A stretch of 64,000 bases of DNA from Scopulariopsis brevicaulis (taxonomy: Eukaryota > Ascomycota > Sordariomycetes > Microascales > Microascaceae): positions 19,614 through 83,613 of the forward strand of contig JAGFNX010000096.1 in the NCBI GenBank assembly GCA_017657125.1, read 5' to 3'. How positions within the stretch are numbered: the stretch's first letter is position 1; the number at the start of each line of letters is the position of its first letter. The position numbers were made by a program, and so were the translations under genes. Below the pieces are notes generated by a model that saw nothing but the letters and a program-made list of their open reading frames with translations, was not told the origin of the DNA and did no database searches. Shown piece after piece: positions 1-9,287 of the stretch.

Positions 1-776
1 TAAGACAGGTCCGGGTCTGCCCCTCCAACGCCCGTGATCGCGTGAGCCGAGGTAGAAAAAAATGACGATGTACAAATGCCGGCGCCGAGAATAGAATCGG
101 TGGTCCCACGACGCGACAATCACACGTAGCCTCTTCTCGTCTCCGCGAGTGTTACAATGGGGGCTGTTAGGTCGTCGACATGGTCTATCCGGCAACGTCA
201 CCTTTGTCGATCACACCTGGAGCCAACATGTAACTCTTCCCTACCAGATACAAGGCATGCATAAATAGAACACAGGCGTGTCGTCACAGACAGTCTAAAG
301 ATAATCCGTATTCCAGAAACAGGGACGGTCCATCTCGCAAACCAACTTGGCTACACCGCAACCTAAAAATCTGCATTTTTCTACGGCTAACCACTCGCAA
401 AGCAGCAATACTGAGAATTCTAGATAGATCTCCAAGTCTACCAATATACCCCCCCTAAACCCTATCGGGTGCGCACGAAACTCGCAGGCCGTAGTATAGA
501 TAACAAATGGTATAAAATCAACATACGTGGCTCTAGTAAAATAGTATAGTATGACCTTCTCGATAGCCTTCAACAGTAACGAGAGACGCGAAACAGGCGT
601 AGAAAAGTAGTACATCTATCGGCATTGGACTGGTATAGTTCGATGGTATGTATGTTTAAGTACGTTTGTAGCCTTGGCCATAGCAACAGTAGGTTTGCGA
701 TACAGCCAAAGTAGGTTGCGAGATAGACGGACCCCAGAAGCTCCAGGCGAAAGAAAGACAAAGATAGTCCCATATC
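1..776. other. Gene-free left end
   Basis: I see no open frame with protein-like character here. The short open frames on both strands do not join into a recognisable product. The stretch is the downstream side of the esterase gene, which ends at 777. Confidence 0.5.
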
Positions 777-1989
777 CTAAACCCAGACCGTACGATAAAG
801 CCACTCCGCCAAAAATCCCATGTACGCCCTCGTCTTCCCCTCCGCATCCCCAACAGCCCCCTCCCCCGCAATCTCTGCCCCAACGTGGAAGTCAAAAGCG
901 TGCACTACATCCGGGACGAGCAACCACCTCACTCCCCTGTCCTCCCACGCGAACCTCGGGTCCTCTAACTCCAGCTTACCTTCCTCTTTAGAGGCCTCGG
1001 GGCGGCCAGGGATGTCGTTATACGAGGGGTCCCGCTCCTTGCCTGCTATCCGGAAGGCGAGCTGCTGTGCCTCGTCTGCGAGGTAGTCTAGTTCCGCGGC
1101 GATGACGAATATGCATCCGGGGAGGTGCCTCCTATCTGCGTATAACGGTGAGAGTAGCGGGTGCCGGAGGCTCGTGCCGGGTGGTATATAGGCCCAGTCA
1201 AAGAGTGCCGCTAGCGGGTGCACCCAGTCACTAGCCTCACCACGTACGCCCGCCAGCCCGCTATCCACCTTGTAGTACCTCGTCGCAGCCTTCTCCTCCG
1301 GTCTCCGGGAGGCGTCCACCGGGGGGTATAAAGGAATCACAGCCCTAGGCCTGGCGCTATGACCCCGTACACTTCGGAGCTGGCAGAGCCCCAGCGCAAG
1401 GTTCCCCCCAGCACTAAACCCTGCCACCGCAACCCACGCGACGTCAATCGGCAGGGACGGGTCTTCGGCGCACGCGAGGAAAAGGCACGCCACATCGTGC
1501 AGCGGGGCTGGGAACGGTGCCTTGGCGTAGTTTAGCGCTATTACGAGCACATTATTCTCGTCGGAGAAGGTGCGGTTCCACATGTCGTCGTCGGAGGGTT
1601 CGCCGATGCAGAAGCCGCCGCCGTGGATGGTAAAGAGAGTTGGGAGGGTGCGGTACGTTGTCTGGTGGTCGTAGCTCGACGGAAGGAATATGCTTTTCGT
1701 GTGAGCTTGGAAGGTTGTGCGGAAGGGGGGATGGGATTACGTACCGTACGGGTAGGATTGGTTTTATATCGTAGTTCTTCACGATATCGGGGCCGGTCTC
1801 AGGCGGGTGGAGCCAGTACTGCCAGCCCTTGTACCACCTCCTTGAGGCATTCGCGCCCTTGAGCGCAGAGAGCTTTGTAGCGTAGGAGATTTGTGTTAGC
1901 AGTGACGGCGACTCGTAGCGGAGATCGGGTTCGTCTCCGGGCTCTAGTCGCCGTATGTCGTCGGTGATGGTCGCGGCTATGTTGTTCAT
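777..1989 (-). CDS. HSL-type alpha/beta hydrolase (esterase/lipase), 386 aa
   Basis: Exons on the minus strand are 1989-1745 and 1692-777. The 52-base intron (donor GTACGT, acceptor AAAAG) restores the frame exactly and joins the N-terminal part to the HGGG oxyanion motif. The product is an alpha/beta hydrolase of the hormone-sensitive-lipase group: HGGG precedes the nucleophile elbow GFSAGG (catalytic Ser), followed by an acid candidate in AELDYLADEA and a histidine in DVVHAFDF. Members hydrolyse carboxylic esters of small acyl or lactone substrates. There is no signal peptide, so it is probably cytosolic. It lies tail-to-head with the acyltransferase gene upstream on the same strand, which suggests acylation and deacylation of related compounds, but this is inference. 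The substrate is unknown. Confidence 0.88.
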
Positions 1990-2743
1990 TGTGGAGGTAG
2001 GGGGCGTCGAGGTTTTGTGTTGAGAGGGGTAGATCTGGACTGGATCTCGAGTATTTGACGATAAATGTAGCTTTGGCTGTCGTCATTGATTCGCGTTTAT
2101 GGACGGGTGGTAGGACTCGCGGTAGGACTTATGGCCGGTGAGCTTTGGTCTTGTAATGGCACTGTCCTCTGCTAGGGGTAATCTGTAGAATTTTCTCACC
2201 CGCCCAATCGCTTGGAATATTGAGCTATAATACTCTTTTAAACTATGTTACGGTTTTTTCGACACCCTTTTCTGTTGTCTCCTAGCCGCGTTCTAGTTTC
2301 TGATTGACTTGAGAACTGACTTGCACAGTTATATAACTTCTTGGCTGTTATACCGAGGAAGTGCTACAAAGTACCTCTCGTTTCTAGGAAGTACCCCACA
2401 ATTCTTAACCAGGCAGGCAGGAGACACTGCACACTGCAGACGACGAGGAGAAGGAAGAAGGAGGAAGGCCGGGGCAGCCGTTGAACGTTAGGACTTGCGT
2501 GGTGTTCTTGGCATTGGCGGATTTCTTGTTCGTTGAATGGACAGACGATTCATTGCAATAGAAGTGTGGCCGTGAACGGATAGATCTAGCAGGAAGAACC
2601 GACCATCTCTTACGGCAGCGCGGCGATTCTATCTTTTTCGACTGTGCTCGTTGGGGGAAGTGTGGGAGCGAATGACAAAAGGACTGTAAGCCGATTTCTT
2701 ACGGCACGGAATGTACCAGATATCATAAATTCCATTCCTTGCC
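1990..2743. other. Intergenic, esterase promoter side
   Basis: No gene recognised. It contains the upstream region of the esterase and the 3' flank of the acyltransferase. A purine-rich stretch near 2440-2475 is the only compositional feature seen. Confidence 0.4.
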
Positions 2744-4177
2744 CTATACCTCGCTCACACGCTCTAAACTAGGAACCGCTTCATAGTCAGGCTCCTCTCC
2801 CTTCTCTGCCCCTGAATCGCTCAGGTATCCTTCTAACCATCTTGCGAAGTTCGTAAATGGTCGGTCCACGAGTCGATAGAACGTATCCGCAGTCCAAAAT
2901 AACACAGGCAGCAGTAATAGGAACGAAAGGCCAAACCCAACATAGTACTGCGAAGGAGTCTCCCGCCCTGTCACATTCCAGATGATAGGTACGAGCCTCC
3001 AGCCAATGATTGATAAGACCCCTAGGTGCACAATGTAGAGTGCGTAGGAAATTCGTCCAAGGTACACAAAGCAGGATGCTGAGAAGATATGCTGGAGGAA
3101 GTCTGCCTGGCAAACTGTGGTGACGACCTGGGCAGCGCCGATCGACTGCCAAAGACGTTCATTCTTGCTTATCCTCGCAAGGGGCGAAAAGATAGGAGTA
3201 TTCGTAAACCCTTCATCAGGGATGGAGGCAATGAAAAGGCCAACGAAAAACAAAAGCACCCAAAATACCTGCATCAACGGATGGCTGGTCCTGTCCTTCA
3301 CCGAGACTTGGGTTCCAAGGCCCGTTACGTCGACAAGCAACGACCCGTATAGGAATAACCCGAAATCCCACCTCCCAAGTAAAAAGGTGAAGCAGAGGAG
3401 TAGAACAAGTACAAGGAGCCGGAGCGTTCTGCGGATTCGGGCCGAGCCCATGATTGCGGCGAAAAGGAGTATCGACGACCAGTATTCCACAGGTATTGTC
3501 CAGAACTGACTCCCATACTCCACTCGGTCAAAGACAATAAGGTGTTCATAGCCAGTGCCAGTTCCTCTCCAAGTATTGGGAATGAGAACCTCTGAGGATA
3601 TGAAACGTAGCCAGTCGCCTATTTGGTTCCAAAACCCGGGAATGAACTTTGCCTGCTTTGACCAGAAGGAAGCCTTCACGGATGCAGGTCCTTCGAATTG
3701 GACATCGTACTGAACATCGTAAAAGTGCGAGTGCGATCCGAGCATGATTCCCAGTGATCCCACCAATGTAGGCCCAAAAAGTCGTATCGCTCGCCGGAAC
3801 ATGGCGGATCCCAATGCAGGATAGAGACGGTCCCAATTCCTCTCCATGATGAGCCTTGCCGGTTTCAGAGACAGGGCTACCCCCGAGATGACAAAGAATA
3901 TGCAGACCATGGGGCTCCCCGAGTAGCACAGCCGGATTATCGGGAGCTGGAGAAAGTGCGATGTTTCCAATCCCCCAAAAGCGTAGAACATGGCTGGCTG
4001 GAAGGGGAGAGCGAAGTGCTCCACGAAGACGCAGAAGGCTGCCAGCCCGCGCATGCCATCGAGAAACGCAGTGGGCCGTTGGGTGTCTCGGGCTGTGAAT
4101 AGCCCAGGGCTGACGGTGCGGCGTACGAAGGCCGGAGTGGAAATCATGATGCCTAGTGATGATATGAGCCCGGTCAA
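2744..4177 (-). CDS. Acyltransferase 3 family membrane protein, 477 aa
   Basis: This is a single uninterrupted frame. The N-terminal part carries the family signature FLDGMRGLAAF followed by a conserved His (VEHF), the usual active-site region of OafA/OatA-like membrane acyltransferases. The motif GSPMVCIFFVISGVALS follows about 60 residues later, as in fungal members. About ten hydrophobic segments are spread along the protein, and the C-terminus is short and acidic. The family moves acyl groups, often acetyl, from a donor to sugars, glycans or secondary metabolites at a membrane. The length of 477 aa is normal for fungal members. An in-frame Met 9 residues downstream is an alternative start. 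Its neighbour is an esterase on the same strand. The acceptor cannot be told from sequence. Confidence 0.88.
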   Translation of the reverse strand: MTGLISSLGIMISTPAFVRRTVSPGLFTARDTQRPTAFLDGMRGLAAFCVFVEHFALPFQPAMFYAFGGLETSHFLQLPIIRLCYSGSPMVCIFFVISGVALSLKPARLIMERNWDRLYPALGSAMFRRAIRLFGPTLVGSLGIMLGSHSHFYDVQYDVQFEGPASVKASFWSKQAKFIPGFWNQIGDWLRFISSEVLIPNTWRGTGTGYEHLIVFDRVEYGSQFWTIPVEYWSSILLFAAIMGSARIRRTLRLLVLVLLLCFTFLLGRWDFGLFLYGSLLVDVTGLGTQVSVKDRTSHPLMQVFWVLLFFVGLFIASIPDEGFTNTPIFSPLARISKNERLWQSIGAAQVVTTVCQADFLQHIFSASCFVYLGRISYALYIVHLGVLSIIGWRLVPIIWNVTGRETPSQYYVGFGLSFLLLLPVLFWTADTFYRLVDRPFTNFARWLEGYLSDSGAEKGEEPDYEAVPSLERVSEV

Positions 4178-5076
4178 CCAGCGCTGGCTGGCAAAACCCG
4201 GAGGGTAGCTGAGCTGCCGAATCAGTCAGAAAAATTGCTAGGCCCGTAGCTTGGTCGATTCGCCGCGGCTCGGCGTGCCCTTGCGTTAGGCGTTGGCAGG
4301 AGGCCAAGAAGTACGGGGTGACAATGCCGGGAAGAGCGAGCCATGTTCACTTGGGGCGGAGGTTGGCTATAGGCCTCCTTTGTGGGTGGAGTTGACAATA
4401 CCCGATTTACACACATACGTACAGAAAGGATCCGTCGATCTTCCTCCCTAGTCCGCATGGAACACAGCCCCCCACGAAAAAAACGCGCAAACACAGGCAG
4501 TTGTCTGCAATAGTGAAGATCCAGGCTAAGAAGTTGGAGAGCTGTGTGGGTGCTCCGACGATTCCGAAGGATCCTGTCTGTGCTCCTGCTAGAAGAGTAA
4601 CCTCAGGGGCAATCCGGATGAGAAATGCAGCTTGCTACTCCACCGCGTTAGTCCTCTAGATCAACCGCGCGTGTTTGTTCGGATCCGCAGTCCAACTATT
4701 AATAGATTCAGTCCGGCCGCGTATTCGCATGTGGATTGCTCGGTACTCGGCGAATTCCCCGTGTACCCCGTATTTTCGAGATTTCGCGCGCGGGTTTGGG
4801 CCCGAAGCTCACTCTCCGCACTCAGTGACGTATCGTCCGCCTCCACTGGTTTCTGTGCGGGCCAAGTGCCGCTGATAAGTTGTGTGGGGTGTGAGGGATT
4901 AAATAGCACGAATACATCTTAACCAGGAACTAGCCTGGGCTCGAAAGCCCCATATACTTCATACCCTTTGATTGGGGTGCTGGGGCTTTCCCCGTCGCCC
5001 GCTCTGTGAATGGTTATCATGACTCTGCCCGCATCACGCCGATTCTTACGCCCACAGAACCTCACCACTATCAGCC
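4178..5076. other. Intergenic, 0.9 kb
   Basis: No convincing gene. The open frames around 4632-4922 exist on both strands and look like chance frames. The segment just before 5077 should hold the promoter of the small secreted protein. Confidence 0.4.
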
Positions 5077-5313
5077 ATGAAAGCAGCCATTCTTCTAGCA
5101 GTTCTAGCTGCTTGTTCCCTCGCAAGCCCCTCCACCCAGGATCCGAGATCCTCATCCGGCTTCCACCGTGCGCGCAGCATAGACAAACGCTTAGATCGTC
5201 ATGAGGAGCAAGTCGCCAATACACCGCCGGAGAAGATTCCCAAGGGACCGATGCTCAATCCGTACCAGAATTTTGTGGATGCAGCTGATGTCCATGCCGT
5301 TTTAGGAGAGTGA
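5077..5313 (+). CDS. Small secreted protein, 78 aa
   Basis: The frame starts with a clear signal peptide: MKAAILLAVLAACSLAS with an Ala-x-Ser type cleavage region near residue 17. The mature part is about 60 residues, polar, rich in Pro, Asp and Arg, and contains no cysteine. A dibasic KR near residue 38 could be a Kex2 processing site and would release a C-terminal peptide of about 40 residues. No intron is needed. I do not recognise the family. It lies between a membrane acyltransferase and a cysteine-rich secreted protein, about 2 kb before a UstYa-family gene, so it was examined as a possible ribosomal peptide precursor. It has no repeated core, which argues against a dikaritin-type precursor. 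Possible roles include effector-like or signalling peptide. Confidence 0.6.
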   Translation: MKAAILLAVLAACSLASPSTQDPRSSSGFHRARSIDKRLDRHEEQVANTPPEKIPKGPMLNPYQNFVDAADVHAVLGE

Positions 5314-5949
5314 TGGAGTTCTATGAGGACAGGGACAGGAAGGGACAGGATAGATGAGGAGGAGGGGCCTTCAATGTATGGTCGGGGTGAAACACATCGG
5401 GCTCATATAAATCCAGTAGCATCAGTTCTAAAGATGGGTTGGTTGGAGGTGCCTGCAGGCTGACGGAATGTTACATGACACAAAACTTTGTACTATACTA
5501 TCTAAGAAACCTTGGGTTATAGCCGCCGCGCTGTAGCTTTTATGAAGTAAGTCTTACGGCTGCACGCATTGCCCGTATTCTAACGTACAGGGGTGGGTGT
5601 GCAGCCATCCAAACCGTTGAACTTTGGCTATGGCGCCATTCTAGCACAGCGCGTTTAGGATTCTGTATAGAGTAGCCTTGCTACAAGGGATAGATCCGAC
5701 GTCCGTCTTTTACCCCAAGACCTATAGCGGTTCTTTGTTTGAAGTCGGTTCCTTCCTTGCGCTGAGTGATCACTCCTTCGAGGTATGTCATTCCGACACT
5801 CATGGAACGTAAAATCTAGTCTTCTTATTCAAGTATACACCAGTAGTCACGTTTCTCCTCTTTTCCATTCTCCCAAGCATCCAGGAAGACCTCTGTTATA
5901 CCTATATAGCACGAGAGCCTTCGACATCTCATTTCTAACCGAGATAGTC
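5314..5949. other. Intergenic between two convergent small secreted genes
   Basis: Nothing recognised. Short purine-rich repeats of AGGGACAGGA type occur at about 5325-5350, just after the stop codon of the preceding gene. Confidence 0.4.
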
Positions 5950-6202
5950 TCAGTTGTTACCCCGTTGCCCCCTTTGCTCGTCCTGCAGCCCTTGTTAGCT
6001 ATGGCGTGGAGGTTAATGCGATAGCTGTGTATCTTCTTACGGGGCATTTGCAGGCCGAGTTAGCAACAATGATACAGGGTGATTCGCAGTTCTGAACGTT
6101 GACGCAGCCGATACAGGTGATGGGCTCACGCTCAGTCAGGCCAGTAGGAGAGGCCATGGCAAGGGAAAAAAGAAAGGCGAGGCTGGCAACAGAGAATTGC
6201 AT
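5950..6202 (-). CDS. Cysteine-rich small secreted protein, 64 aa
   Basis: Minus-strand exons are 6202-6041 and 5982-5950. The 58-base intron has donor GTAAGAAG, branch GCTAAC and acceptor GCTGCAG; without it the frame runs on through the intron to a different C-terminus. Residues 1 to about 17 form a signal peptide (MQFSVASLAFLFSLAMA). The mature part has six cysteines spaced C-x2-C-x5-C-x3-C-x7-C-x-C and ends in a short polar tail. The CxxxC and CxC pairs resemble those that clamp a helix to a strand in small disulfide-rich peptides. However, no cysteine lies between them, so the order is not that of a true CS-alpha-beta defensin. An upstream in-frame Met at 6274 would hide the signal peptide and is less likely. 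Function is unknown; effector or antimicrobial peptide are options. Confidence 0.68.
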
Positions 6203-7243
6203 CGTGGATTTTAGGGTGCTAAGCGTCTTAGGGTAGTCAGAGAATGAGGACGAGGGATAATGATGTGCGAGCAAGCGGAAGTGCTCCCCTAACTAGGATC
6301 GGATGGGGATTTAGGAGATACTTATACTTCTCGACGGTGTATCGAACACTTCATTATCGTAAAAGTGTGATGCTATGTCATCCTTTCATTGCCCCCTCAT
6401 CATGGGGAAAGTTAGCCCTGGAAAAGGGGGGCTTCGTAAAGGGGATTGTCGCACTGTTTGGGGGGGGGGGGGGGNGGGCAAGGTGGAGCACGCGATGAAT
6501 CCTTTCGTCTCCTTGATCGCGGCAAGATGATCGCCATGCGTTTTTTAATGATCAAACGACACCTATCTTAGCTCGCCGGAGTACACCCCTCTTGGATAGT
6601 CGCAGCCATATCTAATCCCATTCTACACGTACCGGCACTCGGCACTCGACCTGACTGTTTGATGTCCCTGAGCTTCACAACTTACAGTGTCCTTGATCTA
6701 CTTGTAAGTCCTGACAGCTTAGGGCCGAAGGACTGGGGGCCAAACTGCGTTCCACCATTTCATCGTCTCCATACTCCGTATTCTTGTTTACATGTATCGC
6801 AGTTGTCTCGAAAAGGAAGTGGCGCAGTTGCGAAGATCTCGGGTTTCTGATCATCTTAGCGAATACTCTCCGTTTCCAAGGCCCATGTGGAGTCGGGCGT
6901 TTTGGCATTCCCCAAACCGCGGATGATGCACGAACCGATGGTGACGTTCGTCGAATCCTCCGGCCCCACCTAGCCCCGCAATCGGATACACGCGTCCGGT
7001 CATTGCCAGCACAGTTATTGAATCCTTGTTCCAGCTTTCTTGTGCCGTCGGAGCTGGTCAGAATGTCTGCCATCCTTCGAGTTGATATTCCGCCCTTGAA
7101 AGAACTCTGTCGTTGCGCGAAATATCTGAGGTACGGGCAATCCACAGACATATACACTTCCCTCAGCCAAGCTCTATTCTCGAACCTTTGGGGTCTGGGG
7201 GTTGCGCGCAGTCCTGCCGCATCGACTGTGTCGGTGCTGCAAC
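6203..7243. other. Intergenic, 1.0 kb, includes a poly-G run
   Basis: No gene recognised. The open frames at 6675-7157 (minus) and 6784-7269 (plus) are overlapping antisense frames without family features. A long G run with the only ambiguous base of the window sits at 6460-6478. The last part should contain the promoter of the UstYa-family gene. Confidence 0.4.
6460..6478. repeat. Poly-G homopolymer with ambiguous base
   Basis: Fifteen consecutive G, then N at 6475, then GGG. The length is probably uncertain in the assembly. No gene crosses it. Confidence 0.9.
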
Positions 7244-8314
7244 ATGAATATCTTCCGTCAGCTTACTGAGGCAGGCGTGCCCTCTGCCAAGGAAGGCCAC
7301 GACAAGCTTCTGCAAGCCGAAGACGGCGATCTTGAATCGGACTCTGAAAACGACCCAGGAAGGCCACTGCCCGAGAGGCGTCGGCGTCGATGGTCTGGGG
7401 CGTTCTGGGTCCTATCTTCGTTAATGTTCGGCCTCTATTCTCTCCTCCTCACATTATACGTTATAAAGAAGCCCACAGAGTTTGAATGTGCGAAACGGCT
7501 GTCCGTTTGGTGTAAGTGCAAAAAGCGTTTGAACTCCGCGGCCGGATACTAATGTGAAAATACGATCAGCACCGCTGAACGAAGCCGTTGAGTATCAAGA
7601 TGTCAAAATCGAGAACAGGTTTGATCATCAAACAAAATATCGCGGACCTCCCAATCCAGAGCTCGAGCAAGCATGGGATGACCTGTGGCAAGGCATGTAG
7701 ATTGTTGACCGACCGAAATCCTTATACGAGGGCCGCTCACTAACCCGCTTTCCAGTGGGCGTTGTGCCATTTCCGGAGGACAAGCTGGTACTCGTAAACA
7801 AAACCGCCGAGCTTCCCGACGGAAGGACTTTGCAACCCTCTATAGAGGATGAACATAGTTACGGAGCCCAGTTTGAAGTCTTCCATCAGCTACATTGTCT
7901 GGTACGTTCAGGACGCTTCCAGGATGCATCCCAAGTTGGGCGCACTTCGCGCTTCCTCAGGCACTTTCCACAGTCTTACACATACTAACAAGGGTGGCCT
8001 CCCGGTAGAATATACTCCGGCAATACACCTGGCGGGACTGGTACCTCCGCCACGAAGACATCGTTGAAACGCCGAACAGCGTGCTCGATAGCGATGTCGG
8101 CGCCCGCATGCATGTCGACCACTGCATCGAGGCGTTGCGGATAAATATCATGTGCCAGGGGGACACGACGCCGTTTTTCACTGTCCTCGACTCGGCGGCA
8201 CCGTTGGGCGCTCAGGCGGATTTTAGCCCTCAGCGGAAGTGCAGAAACTTTGAGCGGCTTCAGTCGTGGGCTATAGAGAACATGATGCAAGACCCACGGC
8301 AGCCTCACACATGA
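7244..8314 (+). CDS. UstYa-family (DUF3328) protein, 280 aa
   Basis: Exons are 7244-7511, 7570-7692, 7756-7901 and 8009-8314. All joins keep frame. The second intron needs a GC donor (AAG followed by GCATGT); the nearby GT donor shifts the frame. An acidic N-terminus is followed by an Arg cluster and one transmembrane helix (about residues 51-74), then the family motif SPLNEAVEY. Both diagnostic HxxHC motifs are present: HQLHC at 174-178 and HVDHC at 214-218. UstYa-type proteins are membrane-anchored, probably metal-dependent oxidases. They form oxidative cross-links in fungal ribosomal peptides (ustiloxin, phomopsin, asperipin), and relatives act on other metabolites. No precursor with repeated KR-flanked cores is visible nearby. 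Two small secreted proteins lie about 1-2 kb upstream and a pathway-type activator about 1 kb downstream. Confidence 0.9.
7693..7755 (+). other. Probable GC-AG intron in the UstYa-family gene
   Basis: The donor reads AAG then GCATGT, the acceptor is TTTCCAG, and the branch is CACTAAC. Using the GC donor joins a Gln codon to a Val codon in the correct frame. The GT two bases inside (GTAGAT) would shift the frame of the whole C-terminal half, including both HxxHC motifs. Confidence 0.65.
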
Positions 8315-8599
8315 GGCCCTCCTAATTCTCGGGAACTGGAGCCTCCTCTCCGATTCTTGCCACGTTCACGAAATTATCCGCGTTAGCCAAGCTGGAGCGG
8401 CAGGTAATAAGGATTCGCTAGATGTGTGGGTCAGTAATTTTAGCACGGGCACGCGGCCGGGACGACACGTGAGTGAGGTTTCGGATATCCCAGGATGCCG
8501 GATTTCCCTTTCCGTGTTCTAATGGGTTTCTCACCGGCTCCGCTTGATATATAATAAGAAAAGATTATTAGCTGTTGGGCTTTACTAAGACCGTTGTAA
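8315..8599. other. Intergenic
   Basis: No gene seen. It is the 3' flank of the UstYa-family gene and the decayed end of the MFS relic. Confidence 0.4.
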
Positions 8600-8985
8600 C
8601 GGTAGGTTAATTGTAATTTCCAGATCTTTTTGGGCTAGCTCACTCAGCGTTGGCAGAATGTCATCGTAGCCTTCGCTCACCAGACGGTTTATTACCCGCT
8701 TCACCGTGGACCACTTGAAGTGCCGCTTCTTGCGCCCCTCATCAACCTCCTGCTTGTTGTCGCCGCGGGTAGCCCAGTGCATGAGGCTGAGGAAGCGCTG
8801 CTCCTCCGGCTTGAGCTACCTCTCGGAAAGCGCCGGCGTGTCGGGGAGTAAAAGGAGGGCTGCAACGCCACACGTGACGGACGTGATGCCCTCGATAATA
8901 AAGATCCATCGCCATCTGCTCCTCAAAGAGTCATTAGCGGCTGGGTAAGGTCACGATATTACGGCCGCAAGGGTCAAACTCAGAG
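8600..8985 (-). pseudogene. Relic of an MFS permease (anion:cation symporter type)
   Basis: On the minus strand the translation carries WRWIFIIEG, then a hydrophobic helix, then LLLLPDTPALSER and, after a stop, LKPEEQRFLSLMH and KKRHFKWST. This is the middle of a fungal permease of the allantoate/vitamin/organic-anion symporter group: the end of helix 4-6 and the central loop. The stop codon TAG stands where the family has Trp (ERW-LKPEE). It could have arisen by TGG to TAG, a C-to-T change on the other strand in a CpA context, as repeat-induced point mutation makes. Neither end of the transporter is present. It lies between the UstYa-family gene and the activator, so it may be the remains of a former cluster transporter. 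Confidence 0.72.
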
Positions 8986-9287
8986 CTAATTTTGCGAGGT
9001 AACTGATAACTGCCGATAGCCATGCCCGTCGTAATGGCAAAAGCTCTTAGAAAGCTCGGAGAGAACCCCGAACTAGTGAACCGAACCGAGCGCCCATGCC
9101 CCGGACCCACTCTCTCACCCGATCAGGGGTGCTCCCCCCCTCTTTGCGGGGGAAGTCTGGGGTTAGCGCGCCCCCCTTGATTTCCCCACATTCCCGACCG
9201 AGGTGTACCTATATGGCTCTCCGAGCCTGAACCGAAGCGCGCCCACGGTCCACCTCTTCTCCCTCAAACCAATGCACGAATGAGACC
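8986..9287. other. Upstream region of the Zn2Cys6 gene
   Basis: About 300 bases with C-runs near 9135-9180 and the shared motif at 9081. Two upstream ATGs are close to the start: a four-codon frame (9272-9283, Met-His-Glu-stop) and an out-of-frame ATG at 9280. Confidence 0.5.
9081..9090 (+). promoter_or_regulatory. CCGAACCGAG motif upstream of the Zn2Cys6 gene
   Basis: The 10-mer lies 197 bases before the ATG at 9288. It contains two CCG triplets separated by two bases, which suits a Zn2Cys6 regulator that reads CGG triplets. The same 10-mer recurs before other genes of this block. Confidence 0.45.

Noticed and set aside
4632..4922. Open frames on both strands of similar length
   Set aside because: Overlapping in opposite directions, no family motif, no splice context.
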